Of a stretch of DNA of 62,144 nt, positions 42,716 through 51,156 are shown in pieces. Each line of letters starts with the position of its first letter. Position 1 is the first letter of the stretch. The notes under the pieces were generated by a model. That model was given only the letters and a program-made list of their open reading frames with translations. It had not been told where the DNA came from and made no database searches. This DNA is from Acetomicrobium sp. UBA5826 (GTDB taxonomy: Bacteria > Synergistota > Synergistia > Synergistales > Acetomicrobiaceae): the NCBI RefSeq assembly GCF_002433005.1, contig NZ_DJHF01000007.1, positions 13,556-75,699 of the forward strand, read 5' to 3'. Both the position numbers and the translations under genes were made by a program.

Positions 42716-43876
42716 ATGACCTTGCAAGATTTGCTATCAAAACTGCAAGAAATACAGGCCCGCCTAGTTTTAAACTTGCCGAAGCGTTTGCGACCATACT
42801 TCGACGCCCTTGACCTGTCGGCCAGGGGGTTGCTTGTGCTGGGTCCCAGGGGCGTGGGAAAGACGACGTTAGCGCTGTCAAGGTCGAAGGGAATGCTTTA
42901 CATACCAGCGGACAATCCCTTGGTGGCGCCCTTTAAGCTGTGGGATATATGCGAGGCGGCCTTTGGAACCGGCTACGACGGTGTTATCATAGACGAGGTG
43001 CATTACGCCCGCGAATGGGCCGTGCACCTAAAGGCGCTTTACGACGCCTTCCCCGGCAAAAAGATCTGGGCCACCGACAGCAGCAGTGCATCGCTTGAAA
43101 GTGGCGTTTCCGACCTATCGCGCAGGTTCGTTCAAATCAGGGTTCCCCTTCTTTCGTTCAGGGAATTCATTGCCATAAAACACGATCGCCTCTTTCCCGT
43201 GATCGACCCCTTCAATCCAGACATACCCTCGGTCCAGGGTGTAATAAATGCCATAAACCCGCTGGCGGCCTTCGGGGAATATTTGCGCCAAGGGCTTCGA
43301 CCATTTTTCCTCGAGGGACATTACGCGGAGAGGTTGAAAAACGTGCTGGACAAAATGTTGTTCTCGGATGTGCCCTTTTGGACGCCACAAATCGCGGAAA
43401 ACCACCTTCGGCTCATGCAGGCAATAGTTGGCCATCTTACCATGTCGCCAATTCCTGTAATTAGCGTGGAGTCGCTAACGCGCGAGTGGGGCGTCGGTAA
43501 GGTAAAGCTATACGGTCTCATTGAAGTGATGACGCGTATATGCCTTATTCGCGTCATCGAAAGAAAAGGCGCGGCTTCCAAGCTTCACCTTCGAGGAGCG
43601 AAGCTCTTTTTCTACGACCCGTCGACTTACTACGTCTTAAACGGAAACACGGCAAACGTGCGGGAGGCATTCGTCGCCTGCTCGCTCGAAGAAGCAGGTA
43701 GAAGCGTCTTTGCAGCAGATGATGAAAGGATTTGCGACTTTGTCGTCGACGGCGTAACTCTGGAAGTCGGCGGCAAGAGCAAATCGGGCAAAGCCGCAGA
43801 TTTCGTCGTAAGAGACGGCCTTGACGTGCCTCTGCCCGGCGTGATTCCCATGTGGCTGCTTGGGATGATGTATTAA
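42716..43876 (+). CDS. AAA-family ATPase with C-terminal DUF4143-like domain
   Basis: A 386-residue protein. The P-loop is GPRGVGKTTLAL (about residues 43-54), Walker B is DGVIIDEVHYAREW, and sensor-like IWATDSSSASL follows. The C-terminal part (about 200-386) contains WGVGKVKLYGLIEVMTRICL with a winged-helix look and ICDFVVDGVTLEVGGKSKSG, similar to the nuclease-like DUF4143 domain of AAA_14 proteins. Such proteins are common in accessory regions of anaerobes and archaea; their job is not established. The ATG follows AAAAGGAGA. Upstream palindromes suggest control by an unknown repressor. Confidence 0.75.
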   Translation: MTLQDLLSKLQEIQARLVLNLPKRLRPYFDALDLSARGLLVLGPRGVGKTTLALSRSKGMLYIPADNPLVAPFKLWDICEAAFGTGYDGVIIDEVHYAREWAVHLKALYDAFPGKKIWATDSSSASLESGVSDLSRRFVQIRVPLLSFREFIAIKHDRLFPVIDPFNPDIPSVQGVINAINPLAAFGEYLRQGLRPFFLEGHYAERLKNVLDKMLFSDVPFWTPQIAENHLRLMQAIVGHLTMSPIPVISVESLTREWGVGKVKLYGLIEVMTRICLIRVIERKGAASKLHLRGAKLFFYDPSTYYVLNGNTANVREAFVACSLEEAGRSVFAADDERICDFVVDGVTLEVGGKSKSGKAADFVVRDGLDVPLPGVIPMWLLGMMY

Positions 43877-44030
43877 GCAAAACGCTAAAAATAAAGCCTT
43901 GAGTTTGCAAGCCAAACCAGGATTTTGTTTAAAACTTACCGCCCAAGCACCAAGGAAAGATCCGCAAAAATTCCTAGAGTGGTTTAGTTTTATTTAAAAC
44001 TTACTGCCCCGAAACAAGATTAACCTGCTA

Positions 44031-44063
44031 AAGTAAAATTCAAGATTAAAGATCCGACCCCAA
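44031..44063 (-). repeat. Repeat copy that supplies the stop codon of the metal ATPase gene
   Basis: On the minus strand GGGGTCGGATCTTTAATCTT then GAATTTTAC. The ATPase frame runs into it as Gly-Ser-Asp-Leu-stop (GGG TCG GAT CTT TAA). The gap left of it (43877-44030) contains AT-rich sequence with TTTAAAACTTAC twice. Confidence 0.85.
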
Positions 44064-45902
44064 CACCCGTATTGCGTTAAGGACGGCTATAAGCGTGACG
44101 CCCACGTCGGCAAAGACTGCGGCCCACATGGTGGCTATCCCTAAGGCGCCAAGGGCTAAGACGGCACCTTTGACGCCCAGGGCGATGGCAATATTTTGCC
44201 TGGCTATGCCAAGCGTTCGCTTGGCTATTTTAATGGCGACTGGGACTTTCGATGGTTCGTCCGTCATTATGACCACGTCGGCTGCCTCGATGGCGGCGTC
44301 CGACCCAAGCCCTCCCATGGCGATGCCAACGTCTGCCCGCGCAAGCACGGGAGCGTCATTTATGCCGTCTCCGACGAAGATGAGCTTCCCCTTTGGGGAT
44401 TTTCCCGCCATGAGATCCTCCACCTTTTGCACCTTATCCGCAGGAAGCAGCCCGCCGTAGGCCTCGTCGATGCCAAGGCTCATAGCCACGCTTTCAGCTA
44501 CGGACTTTGCGTCGCCCGTAAGCATTACGATCCTTTTTACCTTTTGGGCCTTAAGCTCGCTGACGGCTTTTGCTGCGTCTTCCTTGATAACGTCTCCTAT
44601 TACGATATAGCCTTTGTATTCGCCGTCGACCGCGACGTGCACCACCGTTGCAGTGTCGACTGGGTCTTCGACTGGTATGTCAAGCATCTGCATCATCTTG
44701 GCGTTTCCCGCTGCGACCAAGTGGCCGTCTATGGTGGCGATAACGCCCTGCCCCGGTATTTCTTTGACCTTTGAAATGAGTGCGGCATCGATTTCTTTAC
44801 CGTAGGCCCGCCTGATCGAAAGGGAAATGGGATGGGTTGAAAAGCCTTCGGCGCAGGCGGCGAACTTTAAAATTTCTTCATCATTATATATGCCTTTTGA
44901 GACGATTTCTTGTACCTCGAAAGCCCCTTTGGTGAGCGTGCCGGTTTTGTCAAAGACGGCCACTTCCGCGTCGGCTAAAGCTTCCAGGTAGTTGCTTCCC
45001 TTTACGAGGATGCCCTTTCTTGCCGCGGCACCAAGCCCGCCAAAGAAGCTCAAGGGTATGGAGATAACCAACGCGCAGGGACACGAAATTACGAGAAAGA
45101 CAAGCGCCCTGTAGGCCCAGTCGCCAAATGCCGCGCCTCCAAGCACCAGAGGCGGGACGACGGCTATGAACGCCGCTCCGCCCACGACAGCTGGCGTATA
45201 ATAACGGGCAAACTTGGTGATGAAGTTCTCATGTTTTGACTTTTTGGCGGAGGCGTTTTCAACTAAATCCAGGATTTTTGATGCCGTCGATTCGCTGACA
45301 TTTTTTTTGACCCGTGCGACGAGCAGGCCGTTTAAATTGACGGACCCGCTTAGCAGTTCGTCGCCTTCGCGTACAGCTTTGGGCATCGACTCACCGGTCA
45401 GAGGCGAGGTATCAAGGCTTGAGCTGCCCTCCATGACCACGCAGTCTAAGGGCACCTTCTCTCCCGGTTTTATGACGATGACGTCGCCAATGTTTACTTC
45501 GTCGGGATCGACGCGATCTATAACGTCGCCTCGTTTAAGGTTTGCATAATCGGGGCGTATGTTCATGAGCTCGGCGATGGACTTTCTGGACTTCTCCACT
45601 GCCCTGTCCTGAAATAGCATGCCGATCTTGTAAAAAAGCATCACGGCGACGGCTTCGCTATACTGTCCGATGCAAAAGGCCCCGATCGTGGCAACGCTCA
45701 TCAGGAAGTTTTCATCGAATATCTGCCTGCGCGAGATGTTTCTTGCCGCCCGTAAAATTACGTCGCCGCCGGTTACCGCGTAGGCAGCCAAAAAAAGCAA
45801 CAGCCGGGCTGCGTTTTCAGCCTCCAGTAATAGGGCAAAAAGAAAAAGCACCAAACCTATAGCTATCTCGGCGATCCTCTTTTGGCGCGGCGCAATATGC
45901 AT
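44046..45902 (-). CDS. Heavy-metal-translocating P1B-type ATPase (cadmium/zinc/lead type)
   Basis: A 618-residue efflux pump in the inner membrane. Motifs: phosphorylation site DKTGTLTKG, metal site in the membrane ISCPCALVISIPL, TGES actuator loop PLTGESMP, HP motif in STHPISLS, hinge GDGINDAPVLARADVGIAMG. The CPC motif with this context fits Zn/Cd/Pb export. There is no N-terminal HMA domain; it is encoded as a separate 73-residue protein 2 bases upstream. The last four residues come from an inserted repeat, so the native C-terminus has been replaced. Control is by the divergent ArsR protein. Confidence 0.93.
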   Translation of the reverse strand: MHIAPRQKRIAEIAIGLVLFLFALLLEAENAARLLLFLAAYAVTGGDVILRAARNISRRQIFDENFLMSVATIGAFCIGQYSEAVAVMLFYKIGMLFQDRAVEKSRKSIAELMNIRPDYANLKRGDVIDRVDPDEVNIGDVIVIKPGEKVPLDCVVMEGSSSLDTSPLTGESMPKAVREGDELLSGSVNLNGLLVARVKKNVSESTASKILDLVENASAKKSKHENFITKFARYYTPAVVGGAAFIAVVPPLVLGGAAFGDWAYRALVFLVISCPCALVISIPLSFFGGLGAAARKGILVKGSNYLEALADAEVAVFDKTGTLTKGAFEVQEIVSKGIYNDEEILKFAACAEGFSTHPISLSIRRAYGKEIDAALISKVKEIPGQGVIATIDGHLVAAGNAKMMQMLDIPVEDPVDTATVVHVAVDGEYKGYIVIGDVIKEDAAKAVSELKAQKVKRIVMLTGDAKSVAESVAMSLGIDEAYGGLLPADKVQKVEDLMAGKSPKGKLIFVGDGINDAPVLARADVGIAMGGLGSDAAIEAADVVIMTDEPSKVPVAIKIAKRTLGIARQNIAIALGVKGAVLALGALGIATMWAAVFADVGVTLIAVLNAIRVLGSDL

Positions 45903-45904
45903 CG

Positions 45905-46126
45905 TTAAGCCTTCTTTACCACCACGTCCGGCTCGTATCTTGCAACGATCTCCTGTGCTGCTTTAACGATGTCGTCAAATCTTGAATCGTCACCGTCGAT
46001 AACCATCTTGGCGGTCATGAAATTTACGGATGCGAAGTTGACGCCCTCTAAGGCCTTGATCTCCCTTTCTATCTTTTCCGCGCAGTTTGCGCAGTTAAGT
46101 CCCTCGAGTTTAAATGCCCTTTTCAT
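45905..46126 (-). CDS. Stand-alone heavy-metal-associated (HMA) metal-binding protein
   Basis: A 73-residue ferredoxin-like HMA domain with the metal site LNCANCAEKIE (CxxC). It delivers or buffers metal for the ATPase encoded immediately downstream. ATG has GGGAGG upstream. First gene of the efflux operon; its promoter carries two ArsR-type palindromes. Confidence 0.93.
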   Translation of the reverse strand: MKRAFKLEGLNCANCAEKIEREIKALEGVNFASVNFMTAKMVIDGDDSRFDDIVKAAQEIVARYEPDVVVKKA

Positions 46127-46171
46127 GCCGACGCCTCCCTTTTTAGGCTAAACGTTTTTTTGGCTTTACAA

Positions 46172-46228
46172 TTGAACGTCTCTTCAACCGTCAAGGCAAT
46201 TATAGTTGAGTATATGTTCAACCGTCAA
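46172..46228 (-). promoter_or_regulatory. Metal-efflux promoter with two ArsR/CadC-type operators
   Basis: On the minus strand TTGACG (46228-46223), 18 bases, TATAAT (46204-46199). The spacer is exactly the palindrome GTTGAGTATATGTTCAAC (46205-46222). A second palindrome, TTGAACGTCTCTTCAA (46172-46187), lies just downstream of the -10. TTCAACCGTCAAG occurs twice (46183, 46217). The layout predicts full block of RNA polymerase by a metal-free ArsR dimer. Confidence 0.75.
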
Positions 46229-46413
46229 GCTCGTAAGGCCTTTTTTAAGAAAATATCGGCGGAAACGTGAAAGAAACGACCCAGCATCGCGAAAATATCC
46301 GCTTTTTCAACGTTCGGGTTAATGATAGAATACAATCGTCTGGTGCTTAGAGGGACGTTACATCTTTTTGATTGACGTTACTAGCTAAATTTTGGTCAAT
46401 CGGAGGCAAGGGC

Positions 46414-46779
46414 ATGAAAAAGGACGAAATGGTCTGCGACTGCGACGTGATCCACGAGGAGGTGGTCGAAGCAGTTAGTAAAAAACTTCCCGACGAAAGG
46501 GAGCTTTACGATTTATCGGATTTCTTCAAGGTCCTGGGCGATAGCACGAGGGCTAAGATCATGTGGGCCCTCGATGAAAGCGAGATGTGCGTCTGCGACT
46601 TGGCCGTGCTTTTGGACATGACGAAGTCTGCCGTCTCCCACCAGCTGCGCTCGCTTCGGGAGGCAAACCTCGTAAAAAACAGGCGCGAGGGGAAAAACGT
46701 GTTCTACTCCCTCGCCGACGACCACGTCAAACAAATATTCGAGAAGGGTCTCGAACACATCCGCGAGAAAAAAGACTAA
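46414..46779 (+). CDS. ArsR/SmtB-family metal-responsive repressor (CadC-like)
   Basis: A 121-residue winged-helix repressor. The N-terminus MKKDEMVCDCDVIHEE holds the CxC part of a CadC-type metal site; the recognition region is DSTRAKIMWALDESEMCVCD (second Cys pair on the alpha-3 helix) and DMTKSAVSHQLRSLREANLV. Such a Cys pattern senses Cd, Pb or Zn. ATG 46414 is chosen because TCGGAGG lies 7 bases before it. Divergent from the efflux operon it must control. Confidence 0.92.
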   Translation: MKKDEMVCDCDVIHEEVVEAVSKKLPDERELYDLSDFFKVLGDSTRAKIMWALDESEMCVCDLAVLLDMTKSAVSHQLRSLREANLVKNRREGKNVFYSLADDHVKQIFEKGLEHIREKKD

Positions 46780-46790
46780 ATTCCAATTTC

Positions 46791-46856
46791 TGGGGTCGGA
46801 TCTTTAATCTTGAATTTTTTCAGGGGGGCGCTCTCGGGGTCGGATATGACCCCGGT
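46791..46856 (+). repeat. Repeat copy plus a short palindromic derivative
   Basis: GGGGTCGGATCTTTAATCTT then GAATTTTTT at 46792-46820, 12 bases after the arsR stop. Then GGGGTCGGATATGACCCC (46837-46854), in effect two GGGGTC ends fused head to head. Confidence 0.8.
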
Positions 46857-46860
46857 GCTT

Positions 46861-47568
46861 TTATACATCCAGCACCTGTGGCGCAGCTTTGTTTAGGATT
46901 CCCTTCGCCCTGACCTTGCATCCAATCGCCTCAAGATGGCATGAAAGCAGGTCCAAAGCTTTTTCTACGTCCCGTGCGTCGGGTTCCTGGGCTGCATCGA
47001 CGAAAAAGAGCGCCTCTTTTGTATCGGTCGTAACGGCGCACAACCTGCTGTCGCGGTGATTCCACAGCCAACAGCAAATCTTTTCCTCGTCGGCATACAC
47101 GATGTGGGTGTCTTTGACGGTAATTTCATCACCTGAACCGAGTGGGATAAATATCTCACCTGTTTTGCCGTACCTCAGCGTGAGGTCGCCTCTAAGTTTA
47201 TGTACATCATAAGCTCCCATGGGAAGCAGCGTCATGACGGAGACGCAGTTGTAGCAATCGACCACGCTTGAAACGTTCCAAAGACTTTCGCCCCTGATGA
47301 CGCGCCTCAAAAGCGCCTCCAAAGAGCAACGGCAGCTGCTGGGTTTAACGCCCATGTCGCTGTAGATCTTCCGCCAGTTTGCGATCCTCGGATGTTTTGA
47401 CAGCTCCTCTGTTTTAAATAAGCCACGCTCTTGCACGATCCGCGGCAGCTTTGACTTTAACGCTTCCACGTAGTCATTACTTGCCTCTACTACCACGTGA
47501 GCATAAAGCCAACCAATATGGGTGCCGGGATAATTTTCCAATATCTCCGAAGCTATTGTGATCTTCAT
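46861..47568 (-). CDS. B3/B4 tRNA-binding-domain protein (phenylalanyl-tRNA-synthetase-beta-like)
   Basis: A 235-residue stand-alone B3/B4 domain, like the editing region of PheT. Family segments include WRKIYSDMGVKPSSCRCSLE, LLRRVIRGESLWNVSSVVDC with YNCVSVMTLLPMGAYDVHKL, and WNHRDSRLCAVTTDTKEAL. Such proteins may hydrolyse mis-made aminoacyl-tRNAs or act on free amino-acid adducts; the role is unproven. ATG 47568 follows AGGAGG. A deleted second copy lies at 37370-37452. Confidence 0.85.
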   Translation of the reverse strand: MKITIASEILENYPGTHIGWLYAHVVVEASNDYVEALKSKLPRIVQERGLFKTEELSKHPRIANWRKIYSDMGVKPSSCRCSLEALLRRVIRGESLWNVSSVVDCYNCVSVMTLLPMGAYDVHKLRGDLTLRYGKTGEIFIPLGSGDEITVKDTHIVYADEEKICCWLWNHRDSRLCAVTTDTKEALFFVDAAQEPDARDVEKALDLLSCHLEAIGCKVRAKGILNKAAPQVLDV

Positions 47569-47656
47569 GATTTCCTCCTATTAGAAGTCCGCAGATGAAA
47601 GCGGGAATCCTCTTTTAACGGAATCGATAAGTTTTTGCACCATATACTGTTTCCCC

Positions 47657-47685
47657 TTGACGATCAAAAGTAATATGGCTACAAT
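47657..47685 (+). promoter_or_regulatory. Promoter of relBE, duplicated at 51521-51549
   Basis: TTGACG (47657-47662), 17 bases, TACAAT (47680-47685). The same sequence with one change precedes the orphan relB copy, so both antitoxin genes keep a promoter. Confidence 0.7.
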
Positions 47686-47711
47686 GTTACCACAAACAGG
47701 AGGTGTTTGAA

Positions 47712-47975
47712 TTGAGGCGCGTTTGCGATTCGTCAATTCGGGTAAGAATAGACAGCGACACAAAAGAGCGAGCATCAAAAGCGCTGGACAGAATGGGCCT
47801 TTCGGTCTCTGATGCCGTTCGGTTGCTATTGATTCGAATAGCCGAAGACGGTCGATTCCCCTTCGATCTAGAGGTGCCAAACGCCAAGACGAAAAAGGCA
47901 ATGGTCGAGCTTGAACAAGGGGGCGGAATATCTAAAACTTCCATAGAAGATGCATTTGCAGATTTAGGGCTCTAA
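47712..47975 (+). CDS. relB: RelB/DinJ-family antitoxin
   Basis: An 87-residue antitoxin with an N-terminal ribbon-helix-helix (SSIRVRIDSDTKERASKALD, RMGLSVSDAVRLLLIRIAED) and a flexible C-terminus that wraps the toxin. TTG 47712 is chosen: AGGAGG lies 8 bases before it. An in-frame GTG three codons earlier overlaps that site. The stop abuts the toxin ATG (0-base gap). Expected to repress its own promoter at 47657. Confidence 0.88.
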   Translation: MRRVCDSSIRVRIDSDTKERASKALDRMGLSVSDAVRLLLIRIAEDGRFPFDLEVPNAKTKKAMVELEQGGGISKTSIEDAFADLGL

Positions 47976-48248
47976 ATGTTAGATATTCGATACTCTTCGC
48001 AGTTCAAAAAGGACATTCGTCGTATAAAACGGCAGGGCAAAGATTTAGAGAAGTTGCGAGAGGCGATTTCGCTCCTTGCCCAAGGAGAAGCTTTGCCAGC
48101 ACATTATTTAGATCACTCTTTACGTGGGCAGTGGAATAAGTATCGAGAAATTCATATTGATAACGATTGGCTTCTTATATACAGAAAAACAGCAAAAGAG
48201 CTGCTTTTAGTTTCAACCGGTTCACATTCTGAACTTTTTGATCGATAG
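47976..48248 (+). CDS. RelE/YafQ-family mRNA endonuclease toxin
   Basis: A 90-residue toxin of the YafQ type that cuts mRNA on the ribosome. Key region: LDHSLRGQWNKYREIHIDND (His and Arg), WLLIYRKTAKEL and the C-terminal His in TGSHSELF. All the usual YafQ catalytic residues appear to be present, so it is probably active. It follows relB directly. Confidence 0.9.
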   Translation: MLDIRYSSQFKKDIRRIKRQGKDLEKLREAISLLAQGEALPAHYLDHSLRGQWNKYREIHIDNDWLLIYRKTAKELLLVSTGSHSELFDR

Positions 48249-48307
48249 GAATAAGATCTTTTATCCTCATTCAGGCGTATCGGAACAAACAGAACTACCC
48301 TGTTATA

Positions 48308-48337
48308 CTAAAATTCAAGATTAAAGATCCGACCCCG
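48308..48337 (-). repeat. Solo GGGGTC...TTGAATTTT repeat between relBE and hicAB
   Basis: Minus strand GGGGTCGGATCTTTAATCTT then GAATTTTAG. It lies between the convergent relE and hicA stop codons. Confidence 0.85.
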
Positions 48338-48388
48338 GAGTTTTCCGACCCCTAAATCCCGACATGAAATGACAATAAGATAATAACC

Positions 48389-48610
48389 TTAAAGTTTTAA
48401 GAATTCATCAAGAGAAATGCCGACCTGGCGCAAGATGTTCTTCAAAGTTCCTCGCTTTAGCTCTTTATGATCCGGTATAGTTACGGTCATTTTAGAGGGC
48501 TTCTCTTTGCGCAATATCATATGACTTCCCGATTGCCTAACGAAGACAAAACCAATCTTCTCCAACTTTTTCGCTACATCTTTTCCGGAGAGGTTAGGCA
48601 GTTTGCTCAT
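48389..48610 (-). CDS. hicA: HicA mRNA interferase toxin
   Basis: A 73-residue double-stranded-RNA-binding-like toxin. Typical sequence: SGKDVAKKLEKIGFVFVRQS then GSHMILRKE with the catalytic His, and VTIPDHKELKRGTLKNILRQ, GISLDEFL. It overlaps the end of hicB by 17 bases. Gene order (hicB before hicA) is the reverse of the classical E. coli arrangement but common. Confidence 0.92.
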   Translation of the reverse strand: MSKLPNLSGKDVAKKLEKIGFVFVRQSGSHMILRKEKPSKMTVTIPDHKELKRGTLKNILRQVGISLDEFLKL

Positions 48611-48839
48611 CAGAAAGAGATATCTCTACAACATCGACAATAACATCGCTTTGCGGGATTTCATCGCCAAATTGCTCGGAAACTTCTATCCACCCTTTGA
48701 TGGCTTCCTTCACATTCGTAAGCGCTTCTTCGTAGGTATCACCTTCGCTAATGCACCCAGGAAGCGAAGGGACATACACAGTATAACCGCCCTCTTCCGC
48801 AGGCTCGAAGATAACTTTATAAGCTTGAGTTTTACTCAT
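48594..48839 (-). CDS. hicB: HicB antitoxin
   Basis: An 81-residue antitoxin: KVIFEPAEEGGYTVYVPSLP, GCISEGDTYEEAL, IKGWIEVSEQFGDEIP. The C-terminal part is short, without a separate DNA-binding domain. ATG 48839 (protein MSKTQAYK) is used; an upstream in-frame TTG would overlap the AGAGG ribosome site. A 3'-truncated copy lies at 51157. Confidence 0.9.
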   Translation of the reverse strand: MSKTQAYKVIFEPAEEGGYTVYVPSLPGCISEGDTYEEALTNVKEAIKGWIEVSEQFGDEIPQSDVIVDVVEISLSDEQTA

Positions 48840-48919
48840 CGTCTCAATACCTCTCTTCAATCAAAGTCACAAGCTTACCATCCCCGTTTATGGATTGTAT
48901 CATAAACCTTCATAGTAAC

Positions 48920-49035
48920 TGGGGTCACATCTTTAGTTTTGAATCTTGGCATTTTCAGGAACCCCCGTTATACCTTTACCGTTACACCTTTAAAGGTATT
49001 CTGCCGGAAAATTCAAGATTAAAGATCCGATCCCA
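48920..49035. mobile_element. MITE-like element 1: paired inverted GGGGTC repeats
   Basis: 116 bases. The left arm TGGGGTCACATCTTTAGTTT-TGAATCTTGG and the right arm, read inwards, TGGGATCGGATCTTTAATCT-TGAATTTTCC are imperfect inverted repeats of about 30 bases. The middle holds TAACCTTTAAAGGTATTC-like sequence (ACACCTTTAAAGGTATTC) shared with the three other paired copies. It sits between hicB and the Panacea locus, ending 10 bases from a truncated toxin. Confidence 0.8.
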
Positions 49036-49045
49036 ATGCAAGTAA

Positions 49046-49135
49046 TTATTCTAGCTTTTTCTCCTTTTTGACTTGGGGAGGCTCTTCTATTGAATAAGGA
49101 TATTGTTCCCAGATAAAGACATCGCCCACATCCAT
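49046..49135 (-). pseudogene. Truncated toxin-like gene behind the Panacea antitoxin
   Basis: Starts 20 bases after the Panacea-protein stop and reads MDVGDVFIWEQYPYSIEEPP then QVKKEKKLE-stop, 29 codons. The opening M-x-V-G-D-V-F followed by an aromatic-Pro-Tyr resembles the first strand of MazF/PemK-like toxins. The gene ends beside the inverted-repeat element at 48920-49035, which seems to have replaced the remainder. Assignment as toxin is by position and this short match. Confidence 0.4.
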
Positions 49136-49155
49136 GACAAATCACTGGCAGGAAA

Positions 49156-49752
49156 CTAAGAAATAGCTTTTTTTGCTTCTTCCCTATCTTTCATGCCCTT
49201 GTAAATCAAAAAATACTCCTCTTCAGGCGTTAATTCATTCTCGCTCTTTTTAGAAAGATCATCAAATTCGTCTTCATATCTCATTGGTATTCTGCCCCTT
49301 TCATATTCTATGGCAATATCCCAGGCTTTACTCCAAGCTTTGATCTCCTTGTGAGCATTTGCTATTAGGTCATCAAGATTGACGCCATCCCTTGTATAGT
49401 CGTCCAAAATCTCTTCCATTAAATCTATTTCATCGTCAGCAAAATAATCAAGGTTTGGTTTACCTACCGGTTCAACTCTAAATCCCCCGTCAGCCGTCTT
49501 GATAAATTTAAACTTTTTAAATCTTAAACAGGAGCGAGAATTGTATAAAATATTTGGAACGGGCCCAAATTTCATAGCATCATATTCCAAGCCAATACAT
49601 GGAACACCTGTCTTTTTAAGCGAACGAAAATCGAGAAGTGCAAGAAACTTATATATCCAAGTTTGGCGTGGATAATATCCCTTTCGCCTATTAAATTCGA
49701 AAGCAAAATAAGCTACAGCATTCTCAAACTTCTGCTTCCTAAAAGGGATCAT
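49156..49752 (-). CDS. Panacea-domain (DUF4065/SocA-like) antitoxin
   Basis: A 198-residue protein with the Panacea core: TWIYKFLALLDFRSLKKTGV and LEYDAMKFGPVPNILYN. Panacea domains neutralise many unrelated toxins encoded next to them. ATG 49752 is chosen over a more distal start because GGAGGGGGG lies about 11 bases before it. The C-terminal part is acidic (EDEFDDLSKKSENELTPEEE). The usual toxin neighbour is reduced to a 29-codon stub, so it is an orphan antitoxin. Confidence 0.78.
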   Translation of the reverse strand: MIPFRKQKFENAVAYFAFEFNRRKGYYPRQTWIYKFLALLDFRSLKKTGVPCIGLEYDAMKFGPVPNILYNSRSCLRFKKFKFIKTADGGFRVEPVGKPNLDYFADDEIDLMEEILDDYTRDGVNLDDLIANAHKEIKAWSKAWDIAIEYERGRIPMRYEDEFDDLSKKSENELTPEEEYFLIYKGMKDREEAKKAIS

Positions 49753-49981
49753 TTTTATTATATCCCCCCTCCCCCATATACAATTACGATTATATTTAAT
49801 CAATAGAAAGTTGGATAGCCAGTGTTAACTTAATTCATCATTACCGAGGTTTATCTCCGGAAACTTCAATGCTCTCATAGTATATCCTCTGCCAACATAT
49901 ATAATTATAATCCAAACAATAATAAGCGAAACCAGTCATCACTGGTTAACCATGCATCTATGCCAAGTTCGTTTCGTCTAT

Positions 49982-50950
49982 TTACTGCCCAAGCAGCTTT
50001 AAAACTTCGTCCTTCGATTTGGCGTCAAATATGGCTTCGGCTGCGGCGTCGAGTTTAACTTCGTCGGTGACGGAGCGGATTATCTTTTCGTCAGAAGACG
50101 ACAGGCCAAATTTTCGGCGCAACAGTTTTATAAGCACATCTTGTTTGCCTTTGATTGTGCCTTTAATCTCGCCTCTTTTTTCGCCTCTTTCTTCCCCTTG
50201 TTTTATCAGCTTTTCTGCAAAAGACGGCATAAGCTCTTCACCTCCAAGTTCTTTTACTATCCGTTGCATGGTGTCTTGGTCTACGTCGAGAGTGTAGAAT
50301 AAATATAGGATCAGTATTATCCTTTCTTCTTCAGACAATTTTATTATAACAGCTATCCTCGTGATTCCCTCTATGTCATGTAAGGCTACAAGCTTCATCA
50401 AAAGGAGACTTGCCATCAAAAAGGGTGTGGACTTTGCTTTTTGTTCTATCTCGTCGTTAGGAATTTGGGTTAGGTCTACTAGTACATAATTGAATTCAGG
50501 GATGTAAGGTTTTATGGATTCGTTTAAGCTGTTGAATTGTCCTTGAAAATGAGTAGTTATGTTCCAACTTGAAGAGCCGTGATAGATGACTACGGGAATT
50601 ACAGGTGTAAGTGGTACATTTTTCTTTCTCTGTTCATCCCACGTTACGGTCATATAGCTTAGTATCTGAAGTAAAACTCCGGGATCAGGATATGACTTAT
50701 GCTCAAATACGAAGTAAAGCTGCCCTTTTGTGTCTGATATATAGCATTCTACAGCTATGTCCATGTAGTACTTGTTATAGCCTTTAACTTTCTCGGTGGG
50801 GATTAGCTTCATTTCCTTTAGATCTATCTGACTTGAAATGTCTTTTGGGAGGAACTCCTTTATAAATTGTCTTACATTTGCTTCATCTGACATTACCCTT
50901 TTAAATAGCCTGTCGTGGGGGTCTTTGGGCGTTAGGTCGTCTTTTGGCAA
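49982..50950 (-). CDS. Rpn/YhgA-like PD-(D/E)XK nuclease, copy 1
   Basis: A 322-residue protein of the Rpn (recombination-promoting nuclease, Transposase_31) family. The N-terminus has PHDRLFKRVMSDEANVRQFI; the nuclease core is MDIAVECYIS and LYFVFEHKSYPD (Asp, Glu-x-Lys). Before the last 60 residues lies a charged repeat tract (GEERGEKRGEIKGTIKGKQ). It is nearly identical to copy 2 at 51955. Rpn proteins in E. coli cut DNA and vary by C-terminal repeats; a defence or recombination role is possible. Confidence 0.88.
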   Translation of the reverse strand: MPKDDLTPKDPHDRLFKRVMSDEANVRQFIKEFLPKDISSQIDLKEMKLIPTEKVKGYNKYYMDIAVECYISDTKGQLYFVFEHKSYPDPGVLLQILSYMTVTWDEQRKKNVPLTPVIPVVIYHGSSSWNITTHFQGQFNSLNESIKPYIPEFNYVLVDLTQIPNDEIEQKAKSTPFLMASLLLMKLVALHDIEGITRIAVIIKLSEEERIILILYLFYTLDVDQDTMQRIVKELGGEELMPSFAEKLIKQGEERGEKRGEIKGTIKGKQDVLIKLLRRKFGLSSSDEKIIRSVTDEVKLDAAAEAIFDAKSKDEVLKLLGQ

Positions 50951-51156
50951 AGGTGAAACCTCCTTTGGGTTGAAGATGATTTTAATACAGCAATCAAGGC
51001 ATGAAAATGCTTAAAGCTGGTATATATTGCGTTACTTGCTAATGATATCACAAAAAACATCGAAGGTAACTTGATCTTTACTCTAAATTATGTCTTGGGC
51101 ATTTACATACAAAAGAAACAATTAAGCATTTTTGGCAGCATCGTTAAACTATTAAA

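Noticed and set aside
43928..44015. TTTAAAACTTAC direct repeats as part of another Rpn gene remnant
   Set aside because: Word order and frame do not match the Rpn 3' end.
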